DNA of 64,000 nt, from the NCBI RefSeq assembly GCF_023283945.1, contig NZ_JAKIKW010000003.1:62001-126000 (forward strand), in the 5' to 3' direction. Below, in pieces: positions 34,101-43,700 of the stretch (its first letter is position 1; the number at the start of each line of letters is the position of its first letter). The notes below the pieces were generated by a model. It had not been told where the DNA came from. It saw only the letters and a list, made by a program, of their open reading frames with translations, and did not search any database. Position numbers and translations under genes: made by a program. The DNA comes from Shewanella gelidimarina. GTDB taxonomy: Bacteria > Pseudomonadota > Gammaproteobacteria > Enterobacterales > Shewanellaceae.

Positions 34101-35809
34101 TCCCAGATGAATTTTCAAATAAGCCCTCGACAGACATTTTTGTTAAGGCGGTAAAGCAGGGAGACCCCGGTCTGGCTTGTATCCCAGCATTTGCAAATCA
34201 AAGTAAACCTCTCCAATTTTGGAGTGACTATATTGCCCCATCTACAGGCACTAAAAAAATCTCAGTTAAGTCCGGCACAACAGAAAAAGAGGTTGGGGAC
34301 TCTTTGGCTACAGCAGAAACTTTAATACTCAGTTTTGACGAAAAAGGTGAAGCCAAAATAGACGTTAATTATGCTGATGCGGGCAATATGCAACTCAATG
34401 CTAAATACACAGGCTCAGGCGATGAGGCCGGTCTTGTTATGAATGGCAGTAACACTTTTGTTCGCCGACCTGTTGGGATCTGTCTCGAATCTGTAGCTTG
34501 CACAAACTGTAGCGTAACAAGTGCTCCATATAAGCGAGCGGGTGAGGAGTTTGATATCACCGTAAAAGCAATGGCATGGGAATCCGATAGTGATAACGAT
34601 ATCTGTCGTGGCAATGTTACTACACCTAATTTTTATCATGACAATATGCTGTTATCGCATGAATTAATAAGCCCCACTATTGCTGAGGGTGGGGAGCTTG
34701 GTGACCTAGGTCGTGATGAGTATAAACAAACTTCTGGCGAACAAATTATCACTCAGACCGTGTCAGAGGTGGGTATTTTTACCTTTTCAGTATTACCCAA
34801 ACCTGGTGGATATTTTGGTTACGATATCCCCGGAGCAACGACGGATAATATGGGTCGGTTTACGCCCTATTATTTGACGGTTACGCCTGAAAAACCTCAG
34901 CTTCAACCTAGTTGTGGGCAGTTTACCTATATGGATGAACCCTTTTTGTTTAAAACTGGCGCGGAGCCTAAGCTCCTCATTCTTGGAAAAAATAAAGACG
35001 GTAACCAGACTAAAAACTACCAGATTAATGACTGGTGGAAATATGTAAATCAATGGAATGGTCGCCACTTTAGTAACTTGGTCGGCTCTACATTGCCAGT
35101 ATTAGAAGAACTCGATGCAGCAAGCCGTTCAGTTGCTTTTCTTGATGGGACCACTGGCAAGGCTCGATCGGCTTATCTTCAGAAGGGGACGCTCAGGTAC
35201 AACCGAACTTCAGCTTTGATTGTTCCCTTTGACGCTGTATTTGAACTTAACCTTCCAGCGAACGACTTAAAAGACAGTGACGGTGTTTGCTATCAAGAAA
35301 GCCCAGTGTCAGCCTGTATCGGGGTAACTTTTGAAGATATCGCCAAAGATGATGCTTTTGTTTTGCGCTACGGCCGTTTAGTGATGCAAAACGCCTATGG
35401 ACCTTCATCGGAAGAACTACGCCTAGAACTTGGCACTGAATATGTTAATGCCAATGCAGAATGGGTGGCGAACAATGATGACAGTTGTTCGGTATTTGAT
35501 ACTAATACCACTAGTGCATCGGCTGATACAGGACTTGCATTAACACCGCAAACCGGACTTGAAGCGGTTGAAGGCTTCACCCGTTCTGGTGGAACAGGTA
35601 AGGCTGGGACGGTTGGTTTAGGTAACAGCTTTATCTATTTTCCCGCGCCTAGCGCAGAGGGTGAAGTGGCTTTGCAGTTAAATGTGGATAAGTGGTTAAA
35701 GTGGTATTGGGCGTATGACATTAGCGCATTAGAAGATCCACGAGCGACAGCTTACTTTGGCACCTATAGAGGCCACGATCGCATCATATATTGGCGAGAA
35801 GTTAACTAA
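31115..35809 (+). CDS. mshQ: MshQ, giant secreted MSHA-associated protein with lectin-like regions
   Basis: A 1564-residue exported protein that closes the msh locus. The signal peptide ends near residue 30 (MLGSILAMPNAIASDW). Residues about 110-290 look like a right-handed beta or polymer-forming region (INVGNVEVNAYIVAEHNLKVVGEINGAI). About 300-600 contains two H-type-lectin-like repeats (paired by NGYWNKRC and GGWLRRC). About 612-870 resembles a legume (L-type) lectin sandwich (GGDGVAIILSDAS, then GFAGGWMGVGLDEYGN). The last 650 or so residues match the MshQ-type C-terminal region (DUF6701-like). It may be a tip adhesin of the pilus; this is inference from architecture. The start is GTG at 31115, coupled to mshP. 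Confidence 0.85.
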   Translation: MIKRIISSPLFGAIVIMLGSILAMPNAIASDWSETFIEGINSTDESGTIVLMSSAKLFYSPQNGQLPSKSVTDNGFSENGGACYPGEADSQYKKCKSSNNTLAKLPDDRINFEQCRSESSDNKFTTWSQKSIDIEGGEYGDVTLSGGGDRWVNFTTTDGIYKLKSLKASTGNLVLSSGQYWIGELVISSGVNITYPTDGSVSFFIGEDFNIVNKMLPVEPHELLLYGYKDINVGNVEVNAYIVAEHNLKVVGEINGAITANKEIYLNGGSNVTFTDKGENIDVTPNCDISLQDSNFQFGKATTGSVKFETKFPTGVTPLVFVMPTITSDDPANNDGPASVFLSDITNEGFTWSQVSPPGPPGRRPGWSALDPKPMTEIHWVATAAGEFEFTNGTKFQAGTKKINHVLYRGSGWYESVTLSKRYDVVLSQIQSANNTCWLTSMARLTSNGQALSIGMDVAEVVDDNGNGYWNKRCRQTDDESTKLNELVDEDIAFLAIEASDSDSDETIFISGKEVEYQFASGFSTLNSGSGSADQQCSYISTLNDFDNTPTFVAGKNSRYGQDGGWLRRCALTKNSVSMVTDEDQYQNDERTHLAEDYGFIALAYVDDSPELQCFNDNFNRDDLGSDWAIKTLGNSTAPAIESNRMRITPARGNQATSSTYQRLFPAADNFVKVEFDYYAWSPSSGTGGDGVAIILSDASITPQPGSFGGALGYAQRNNGTPGFAGGWMGVGLDEYGNFSNPTEGKIKGPGFRTQSVTIRGSANSNYMYLAGTAANLNPPIDKRSTNTASPNHRYRITVDSRVEGQALVLVERDIKDGNGFQVLVPEFDARDINGQGGVPADFYLSITGSTGGANNNHEIDNFEVCALDSNPLGQLVHHFEFDYSSSPLTCNAEDMTVRACRNANCDLFTDPVVANLSPAGMSNGGWVGGNVVNFVDGIARVSLRSNTNSPVTIGVSSSSPSTIAGSDTLCRQGAGSLSTARCTITFANSGFIFDIPDEFSNKPSTDIFVKAVKQGDPGLACIPAFANQSKPLQFWSDYIAPSTGTKKISVKSGTTEKEVGDSLATAETLILSFDEKGEAKIDVNYADAGNMQLNAKYTGSGDEAGLVMNGSNTFVRRPVGICLESVACTNCSVTSAPYKRAGEEFDITVKAMAWESDSDNDICRGNVTTPNFYHDNMLLSHELISPTIAEGGELGDLGRDEYKQTSGEQIITQTVSEVGIFTFSVLPKPGGYFGYDIPGATTDNMGRFTPYYLTVTPEKPQLQPSCGQFTYMDEPFLFKTGAEPKLLILGKNKDGNQTKNYQINDWWKYVNQWNGRHFSNLVGSTLPVLEELDAASRSVAFLDGTTGKARSAYLQKGTLRYNRTSALIVPFDAVFELNLPANDLKDSDGVCYQESPVSACIGVTFEDIAKDDAFVLRYGRLVMQNAYGPSSEELRLELGTEYVNANAEWVANNDDSCSVFDTNTTSASADTGLALTPQTGLEAVEGFTRSGGTGKAGTVGLGNSFIYFPAPSAEGEVALQLNVDKWLKWYWAYDISALEDPRATAYFGTYRGHDRIIYWREVN

Positions 35810-35942
35810 GCGTCATTAAGCCGTGAACAAGGCAAAATATTGACTTGTTCTTTACGCACATATTGCAAAAAACTTTACTTCATTAGCAATTGTTAACGTC
35901 TGTGGCCTTGTGGAATTCAAGAAGCATGATAAAGTTACCTGA

Positions 35943-37031
<1,089 letters not shown>

Positions 37032-37040
37032 GACGGTTAA

Positions 37041-37070
37041 AAAGGGCGGTGATTACCGCCCTATTTTTTT
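37041..37070 (+). terminator. Intrinsic terminator or attenuator between mreB and mreC
   Basis: GGGCGGT (37044-37050) and ACCGCCC (37055-37061) pair around GATT and are followed by TATTTTTTT to 37070. The mreC ATG is the very next base. It should make mreB transcripts more abundant than mreCD transcripts. Confidence 0.8.
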
Positions 37071-37958
37071 ATGAAGCCAATTTTTGTTCGTGGTATATCA
37101 AACCAATTCAGATTGACCCTAGCTGTCATCATGTCAGTGATTTTGCTTGTTGCAAATGACCGGCTTGAGCCTGTGCGCAACTCACTGTCCTCCCTCTTAA
37201 GTCCACTGCAATATGTCGCTAATATCCCTGGGGTATTACTTGACGAGTCCGCAGAAAATTTGGCCACACGTAATATGTTGGCTAAACAAAATAAAGAGCT
37301 ATTACGCTATCAGTTGTTAATGAGTGAACGCTTACAACGCTTTGAACATCTGCGCCAAGAAAACGACCGTTTACGCGGCTTGTTAGGCTCTCCGGTTTAT
37401 ATGGACGCTAAAAAAGTCGTTGCTGAAGTGATGGAAGTTGCCAGCGATCCTTTTCATCAATATGTGGTACTTAACCGCGGCTCACGTAACAGTGTTTATG
37501 TTGGCCAACCCGTTGTCGACGCACAAGGGGTTGTTGGCCAGGTTGTGCAGGTCAGTGAGCTAACCAGCCGAGTACTGCTGCTGTCCGATGTCTCGCATGG
37601 GATCCCCGTTAGAATTACGCGCAACGATGTCAGAATGATGGCTATCGGTACAGGCTCTATAGATGAGCTAGAGCTGCGCCATGTGGCTAAAAGTACCGAT
37701 GTACGAGCCGGCGATTTGTTAGTCTCTTCTGGATTGGGAAAACGTTTCCCTGAAGGCTACCCCGTTGCACGAGTGATGACTGTCGAGAAAGATGACGGTA
37801 AAAACTATGCCACCGTAATTGCACAGCCGTTGGCAGCCTTAGACAGAATACGTTACTTGCTATTAATTTGGCCTGATATTGAAGCCGATGACGCGGAACT
37901 GGTTGCACCAGAAGGTGTCGAAGAAGCGTTAAAAGCCAATAAGGAGGCCGCGCAATGA
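37071..37958 (+). CDS. mreC: Rod shape-determining protein MreC
   Basis: A 295-residue bitopic inner-membrane protein of the elongasome. The N-terminus MKPIFVRG matches the family, which fixes the start. One helix lies at about 15-30, a coiled coil at about 65-105 (NKELLRYQLLMSERLQRFEHLRQENDRL), and two periplasmic beta barrels follow with GVVGQVVQVSELTSRVLLLSD and GLGKRFPEGYPVA. The tail after residue 270 is acidic and Ala-rich. The 15 bases before the ATG are the U run and stem of a terminator, so no Shine-Dalgarno is present. It overlaps mreD by 4 bp. Confidence 0.96.
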   Translation: MKPIFVRGISNQFRLTLAVIMSVILLVANDRLEPVRNSLSSLLSPLQYVANIPGVLLDESAENLATRNMLAKQNKELLRYQLLMSERLQRFEHLRQENDRLRGLLGSPVYMDAKKVVAEVMEVASDPFHQYVVLNRGSRNSVYVGQPVVDAQGVVGQVVQVSELTSRVLLLSDVSHGIPVRITRNDVRMMAIGTGSIDELELRHVAKSTDVRAGDLLVSSGLGKRFPEGYPVARVMTVEKDDGKNYATVIAQPLAALDRIRYLLLIWPDIEADDAELVAPEGVEEALKANKEAAQ

Positions 37959-38443
37959 GTTTACATGCCGCAAATGGCCGTTGGGTTGTTTGGTTAAGTT
38001 TGCTGGTCGCGATGTTATTTCAAATTATGCCCCTGCCTGGATTAGTCGAAGCATGGCGACCCGATTGGTTGCTACTGGTGATTATCTACTGGGCGATGGC
38101 GCTGCCACACAGGTACAACATATTAACGGCTTGGGTGCTGGGTGTGATGCTGGATATATTGCTGGGGGCGACCTTAGGTATTAGAGCTTTTGCCATGTCT
38201 GTGGTGGTTTATGTGGTGGTATTACATTTTCAACGTCTACGTAACTTCCCTATGTGGCAACAAGCACTGCTGGTGGCAACACAGGTCGCGCTCTATAACT
38301 TAATTGTTTTTTGGGTGCAGTTTGTGACGGATACCGCGAACTTTGACATTACGCTGTTTTATCCCGCATTTTCAAGTTTGATCATGTGGCCCTGGATCTT
38401 TTGGATCCTGCGTCGTGTCAGGCGTTTATATAAAGTCCGTTAG
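37955..38443 (+). CDS. mreD: Rod shape-determining protein MreD
   Basis: A 162-residue inner-membrane protein with about five helices, typical of MreD (WVVWLSLLVAMLFQIMPLP at the start; RPDWLLLVIIYWAMALPHR; VLGVMLDILLGATLGIRAF). It completes the MreBCD complex together with RodA, PBP2 and RodZ, which are not in this window. The ATG overlaps the mreC stop (ATGA) and has AAGGAGG at good spacing. The next gene, maf, follows after 87 bp. Confidence 0.95.
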   Translation: MSLHAANGRWVVWLSLLVAMLFQIMPLPGLVEAWRPDWLLLVIIYWAMALPHRYNILTAWVLGVMLDILLGATLGIRAFAMSVVVYVVVLHFQRLRNFPMWQQALLVATQVALYNLIVFWVQFVTDTANFDITLFYPAFSSLIMWPWIFWILRRVRRLYKVR

Positions 38444-38530
38444 CCCATTGCCGTCGTGACTTACGTTTATGATGTATTTCCATGTTAGCTCGGTCTCCCT
38501 TGATTAGCACCTCTGAATAGGTATTGTAGA

Positions 38531-39127
38531 ATGAAGTTAGTACTCGCTTCAGCGTCGCCAAGACGCAAGGAATTATTGGCCCAGTTGAGCTTTTTAAGTT
38601 CAGCTGAGCAAAAGCCGTTTGCCTTTGACATTTTGGCAGCTGATATCGATGAGAGTCACCATGCCGGTGAATCCGCAGCAACCTTTGTGGTGCGCTTAGC
38701 AAAAGAGAAAGCGATAGCTGGATTGAATTTATACGCTAAAGAAGGCAAGGCCGTTGTCCTAGGATCCGATACGATAGTGGTGTTAGGCGATAGTATTTTA
38801 GGTAAGCCGACAGATGAAGCGGACGCAAAGGCGATATTAACTCGCCTAGCGGGAAAGGCACATCAAGTGATGACGGCTGTCGCGGTAACCGACGGGGATA
38901 AAACCCTGACTAAGTTGGTGACCACTGGCGTACAGTTTTGTGCCATGACACCGTCTGATATTTTGGCTTATATCGCTACTGGCGAACCTATGGATAAAGC
39001 GGGAGCTTATGGGATCCAAGGTTTAGGTGGCAGTTTTGTAGAAGCTATTGAGGGAAGTTATTCCGCAGTAGTCGGGTTACCTTTGGTAGAAACCCGTGCG
39101 TTGTTGTGTGAGATGAACATTTTATAA
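38531..39127 (+). CDS. maf: Maf-family nucleotide pyrophosphatase (YhdE type)
   Basis: A 198-residue cytoplasmic nucleoside triphosphate pyrophosphatase. The N-terminal [19 protein letters not shown] is the Maf signature, with the SxxR phosphate site; [25 protein letters not shown], the catalytic [16 protein letters not shown] and the [17 protein letters not shown] loop are all intact. YhdE-type Maf hydrolyses dTTP and UTP and some modified nucleotides. The mreD-maf-rng order is conserved in gammaproteobacteria. Confidence 0.94.
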   Translation: MKLVLASASPRRKELLAQLSFLSSAEQKPFAFDILAADIDESHHAGESAATFVVRLAKEKAIAGLNLYAKEGKAVVLGSDTIVVLGDSILGKPTDEADAKAILTRLAGKAHQVMTAVAVTDGDKTLTKLVTTGVQFCAMTPSDILAYIATGEPMDKAGAYGIQGLGGSFVEAIEGSYSAVVGLPLVETRALLCEMNIL

Positions 39128-39218
39128 CCCTATAATAATAATTCAATTCTAGGTTGTAAAATCGGTCACTAACGCCAAATCCTTTTTAAATTAGCTATTT
39201 CCCTAAGTGGGGTGAGTT

Positions 39219-40727
39219 GTGAATACAGGTCGAATCGTGCCAGGCAGAGTAAAGCGAAAAATAGGTTCTGAACTGCTAATCAATGTGACACCAACCGAAG
39301 CTAGAGTGGCATTGGTAGAACATGGTGTATTGCAAGAAGTACACATAGAGCGACGCATGAAGCGTGGTTTAGTGGGCAATATCTATAAAGGAAAAGTCAG
39401 CCGAGTTTTACCCGGTATGCAGGCTGCCTTTGTCGATATTGGCTTAGATAAAGCCGCCTTTTTACACGCCTCAGATATTGTGCCACACACCGAATGTGTT
39501 GCTGATGTAGAGAAGGGCAACTTTGTTGTACGTGATATTGCTGAACTGGTGAGACAAGGGCAAGATATCATGGTGCAGGTGGTTAAAGATCCACTTGGCA
39601 CCAAAGGTGCACGCTTAACTACCGATATTACCCTGCCTTCTCGTTACCTTGTATTTATGCCGGGTTCGAGCCATGTAGGCGTATCGCAACGGATTGAAAC
39701 TGAAGAGGTTCGTGCCAGACTTAAAAAAATTACCGAGCCTTTTGTCGATGATGATGGCGGGTTTATTATTCGCACCGCCGCTGAGAGTGCCGGTGAAGAT
39801 GAACTGGTGCAAGACGCTGCTTTTTTACGTCGTGTATGGGCCAAGGTCAGCTTACGACGCAAGCGCAAAGGCGTGTCTTTACTTTATCAAGATTTAGCCC
39901 TGCCGGTGAGAATCGTACGTGACTTTGTCGGTACAGAGCTTGACCAAATTCAAGTTGATTCCAAGCAAACCTATGACGAGTTACAGCAATTTGCGCAAGA
40001 GTTCATGCCTGAAATTGCCAATAAGCTAGAGCATTACAACGGTCCAGTGCCTATTTTTGACCTTTATGATGTCGAAAATGAAGTGCAACGCGCACTGGGA
40101 CGTAAGGTGGAACTTAAGTCCGGCGGCTATTTGATTATTGATCAAACCGAGGCCATGACCACGGTTGATATCAATACTGGTGCTTTTGTCGGCCATCGTA
40201 ACCTTGAAGAAACTATCTTTAATACCAACCTTGAAGCGACTCAGGCGATAGCGCGGCAATTAAGGCTACGTAACCTCGGTGGCATTATCATTATCGACTT
40301 TATTGATATGTTAGAAGCCGAGCATCAAAAACGTGTGCTTTCGGGTCTTCAGGGAGCATTAGCCGTTGATAGAGTAAAAACCAATTTTAGCGGTTTTTCT
40401 GGTCTTGGCTTAGTCGAAATGACACGTAAGCGTACTCGCGAAAGTTTAGAGCATGTTTTGTGTGGTGAATGTCCATCTTGTCTCGGTACCGGAAGTTTAA
40501 AGACCGTAGAAACGGTGTCATACGAAATGTTTAGAGAGATTATTCGTTTGAACAAAGGCTATGATGCTGATGAATTTTTAGTCTATTGTGCGCCAGCGGT
40601 TTACCACAGTCTTAAAAGTGACGAAAGCCACCTTCTGGCCGAGCTAGAAGTGTATATTGCTAAGCGTGTTCGTTTACAGAACGAACCTATGTACGCTCAG
40701 AATAAATTTGATGTGGTGATAATGTAG
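39219..40727 (+). CDS. rng: Ribonuclease G
   Basis: Endoribonuclease that matures 16S rRNA 5' ends and degrades mRNA, in the RNase E/G family without the long RNase E scaffold tail. The 502 residues carry an N-terminal S1 domain (GNIYKGKVSRVLPGMQAAFVDIG), the catalytic Asp segments MTTVDINTGAFVG and IIIIDFIDM, and the zinc-link CGECPSC near 423-429. The start is GTG at 39219, with GTGGGGTGAG upstream. The N-terminus is about 14 residues longer than in E. coli, and no internal start fits. The stop overlaps the yhdP start. Confidence 0.95.
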   Translation: MNTGRIVPGRVKRKIGSELLINVTPTEARVALVEHGVLQEVHIERRMKRGLVGNIYKGKVSRVLPGMQAAFVDIGLDKAAFLHASDIVPHTECVADVEKGNFVVRDIAELVRQGQDIMVQVVKDPLGTKGARLTTDITLPSRYLVFMPGSSHVGVSQRIETEEVRARLKKITEPFVDDDGGFIIRTAAESAGEDELVQDAAFLRRVWAKVSLRRKRKGVSLLYQDLALPVRIVRDFVGTELDQIQVDSKQTYDELQQFAQEFMPEIANKLEHYNGPVPIFDLYDVENEVQRALGRKVELKSGGYLIIDQTEAMTTVDINTGAFVGHRNLEETIFNTNLEATQAIARQLRLRNLGGIIIIDFIDMLEAEHQKRVLSGLQGALAVDRVKTNFSGFSGLGLVEMTRKRTRESLEHVLCGECPSCLGTGSLKTVETVSYEMFREIIRLNKGYDADEFLVYCAPAVYHSLKSDESHLLAELEVYIAKRVRLQNEPMYAQNKFDVVIM

Positions 40728-43700
40728 TGTCATCTAAGACTCGTAAATTTAATATTCTTAGAGTGTGCCTGCAGTCCCTGGCTATTGTGATGGTGCTTTT
40801 TGCACTATTCGTAAGCTTGTTTCGAGGGCTATTACCCCAGCTTGATCAAGTCAGATTAGAGCTGGTCGATTATATTCACAATAAGTATCAAGTCGAAGTG
40901 CAGGTGGGTCAATTACAAGCCGAATGGCAAGCATTTGGCCCAGCGCTCACCGTTAAGAACTTTGTGCTTCCTTCCCAAGAAAAGCTCCCTGTTACCCTGC
41001 TGTTTGAACAAGTACATGTAAAGTTTGATTTTTGGCAAACCTTGTTGACCGCAACACCGCAAATTGAAGATGTTATTTTTGATGGGGTAAACGTCGCGCT
41101 CGATCTCGACCGATTGGCATCGACTTCGACTTCAAGCTCATCAAGTACAAAGATGAACACTGATTGGCTCTATCAGTTGATGTTAGAGCAATTAGAGCGA
41201 TTTTCCATTACCAATGCTCGTATTCAGCTAATAAGCCAAAAACACCAATACCGCCCTATTTTCATTAAAGATATGCATTGGCGTAACACGGAAAAGCGTC
41301 ACCGTGGTCAAGGTAAGTTGTTTTTAGACGAAGAAGCCTCAGAAATAGAGCTGCTGGCATTAAGTGTTGATGTCAAAGGCGACGGCCACAAACCTGAGTC
41401 ATTAATCGGACAGTTTTATCTTGCAGCAGCGTCACTCGATATCGGCGAGTGGGCATCGCGCCAACCTAATCCATTTGATGCAAATAAAAAGCTGCAGCTC
41501 GAAGGTGTGGTTAATTTAGAGGCGTGGATAAGCTTTGCTAATCGTGAAATTAATGATGCAACAGTCGCATTTAAACCTAGCTGGTTAGAGTGGTTTTTAA
41601 ATGGAGAAGCGCAGAATTTTTCAATTCAAGCGGGCGCAATGCGTTGGTATCCAGATACCAACGGTTGGTCTCTAAGCAGTCACGATCTGTCTTTTGCAAC
41701 CAATGGCAAGAATTGGCCTTCCCCTGTATTGAGTGCCAAGCAACATGGGACTAGCATCGACGCTTATTTAAATACTTTGGATTTAGCCACTGTATTACCG
41801 CTATTGCCGTTGCTCCCCGGTATTGAACTCGACACCTTACAGACTTGGCAGGCGTTAAGTCCTCAAGGTGAGATCACCAATACCCAGTTACAGTGGGATA
41901 CCGACAAAAATCAGCCGCAACTTAGCGCTAATGCACAGCAAATTAGTTGGCAAACGCACGGTGCTATCCCTGGACTTTCGGCTATTGATGCTAAGGTCGT
42001 GGTTACTGATAAAGAATTACAGTTTGCGTTGCCAGCACAGCAATATGTGGTCGATTTTGATGGTGGCTTTGAAGCGCCACTCGATCTTATGGGCGATGCA
42101 TTAGAAGGCCAGTTCGATTTTGCTTCTTCAGCGCTATCATTACCTAAACTGCATTTTAGTAATGCCGACATTTCAGTTGATGCCGCCACTCGACTTGAGT
42201 TTTCTGGCGCGACTCATATGGCATTGTTAGCCAATCTCAATATTAATAATGTGGCAAATGCACATCGTTATTTTCCGCTTAAGGGAATGAGTACTGGCCT
42301 GGTTGACTATTTAACCGGCGCATTAAAAGCAGGAAAAACAGATGATGCTGTCATCGTGTGGCAGGGGACTTTTGAAGATTATCCTTATTCACAAAGTGCG
42401 GGTGTTTTTCAAGCGGGGTTCACCTTAGCAGATGCTAATTTTAAATTTCAAGACACTTGGCCTGCAGTATCCAATTTAAATCTATCAGCACTGTTTGAGA
42501 ATGCAGCTATGGATTTGTGGGTGAATAAAGGTCAGCTGATGGATGTTTCAGCGGATGGCGCCTATATCGGCATTCCCTTCATGAACCATGAAAGCATGCT
42601 TATCGTTAAGGCGGACTTGGCGACCAAAGCCGAAGCAGCTAATGCGGTGATTGAGGCTTCTCCCTTGGCTGATTCAGTAGGCTCAACGCTTGATGTAGTA
42701 CAAATATCAGGTGATATAACTGGGCAGATAGATCTGAGTATTCCGCTGTTTGATGGTGTGGATGAAATTATTCAGGGCACGGTGAATTTTGATAATACGC
42801 CGGTTTATATCAGTGAACCGGGTATTCAGTTAGATTATGTCAGCGGTCAAATTCAGTTTATTAATGATGTAGTGACAGGCAGTGACATTAATGCACAGAT
42901 GTACAGTCAGCCATTAACATTTAGCTTTGATACGGGGCGGATTAACAAGAACTATGCGGTGAATGTCGACTTGACGGGTCATTGGCTGCTAGATGACTTA
43001 CCCAATGAGCTCAATAACCCGTTAAGTGATTATTATAGCGGTGAACTTGATTGGACTGGCGGATTGATGCTGATATTCGACCCCTCTGGTTACCGTATTC
43101 AAGCACGGGTTGATAGCGATCTTCTTGGGACTGAGCTGGGCCTACCAGCCCCTTTTACTAAGGCGTCGAGCAAGACGGCAGAGTTTACGGCAGAACTTAT
43201 TGGCGATAACAAGCAGTCCTCTTTGGGGATTAAGCTAGATAAGCAGTTGGAGTTTTGGGGTGGTTTTGATCTTGAGTCCGGTAACGGGCTCGCTCACTTT
43301 GATCTATTGCTCGGTCGCCTATTTAAACCCGGCGACCAGTTACGTAAAACAGAAGGGCACCTACAGATAGATCTTGATAAAACCGAATTTTCACCTTGGT
43401 TACCCATCATTCAGAGCTTTACCGCTAAATCAGAAAAGACGCTAGAGTTCGATGTCGATACGGGAGTAGAGAGTGAGCCTCTTACCGCGACTGATGGTTT
43501 TTTCCCGCCTTTAGTGTCAATTGAAGCTAACTTTAATGACCTGGATTTGATGGGGCAACCGTTGAATGACCTCCATTTCAATGCGAGGCCAACTGAATAT
43601 TCATGGCGATTCGATGCCACTTCTGATCAATTTGATGGTCGAATCGACTTTTATCCTGATTGGGTTAAGCAAGGATTTAAAGTGGTGGCGAGCAAGTTGT

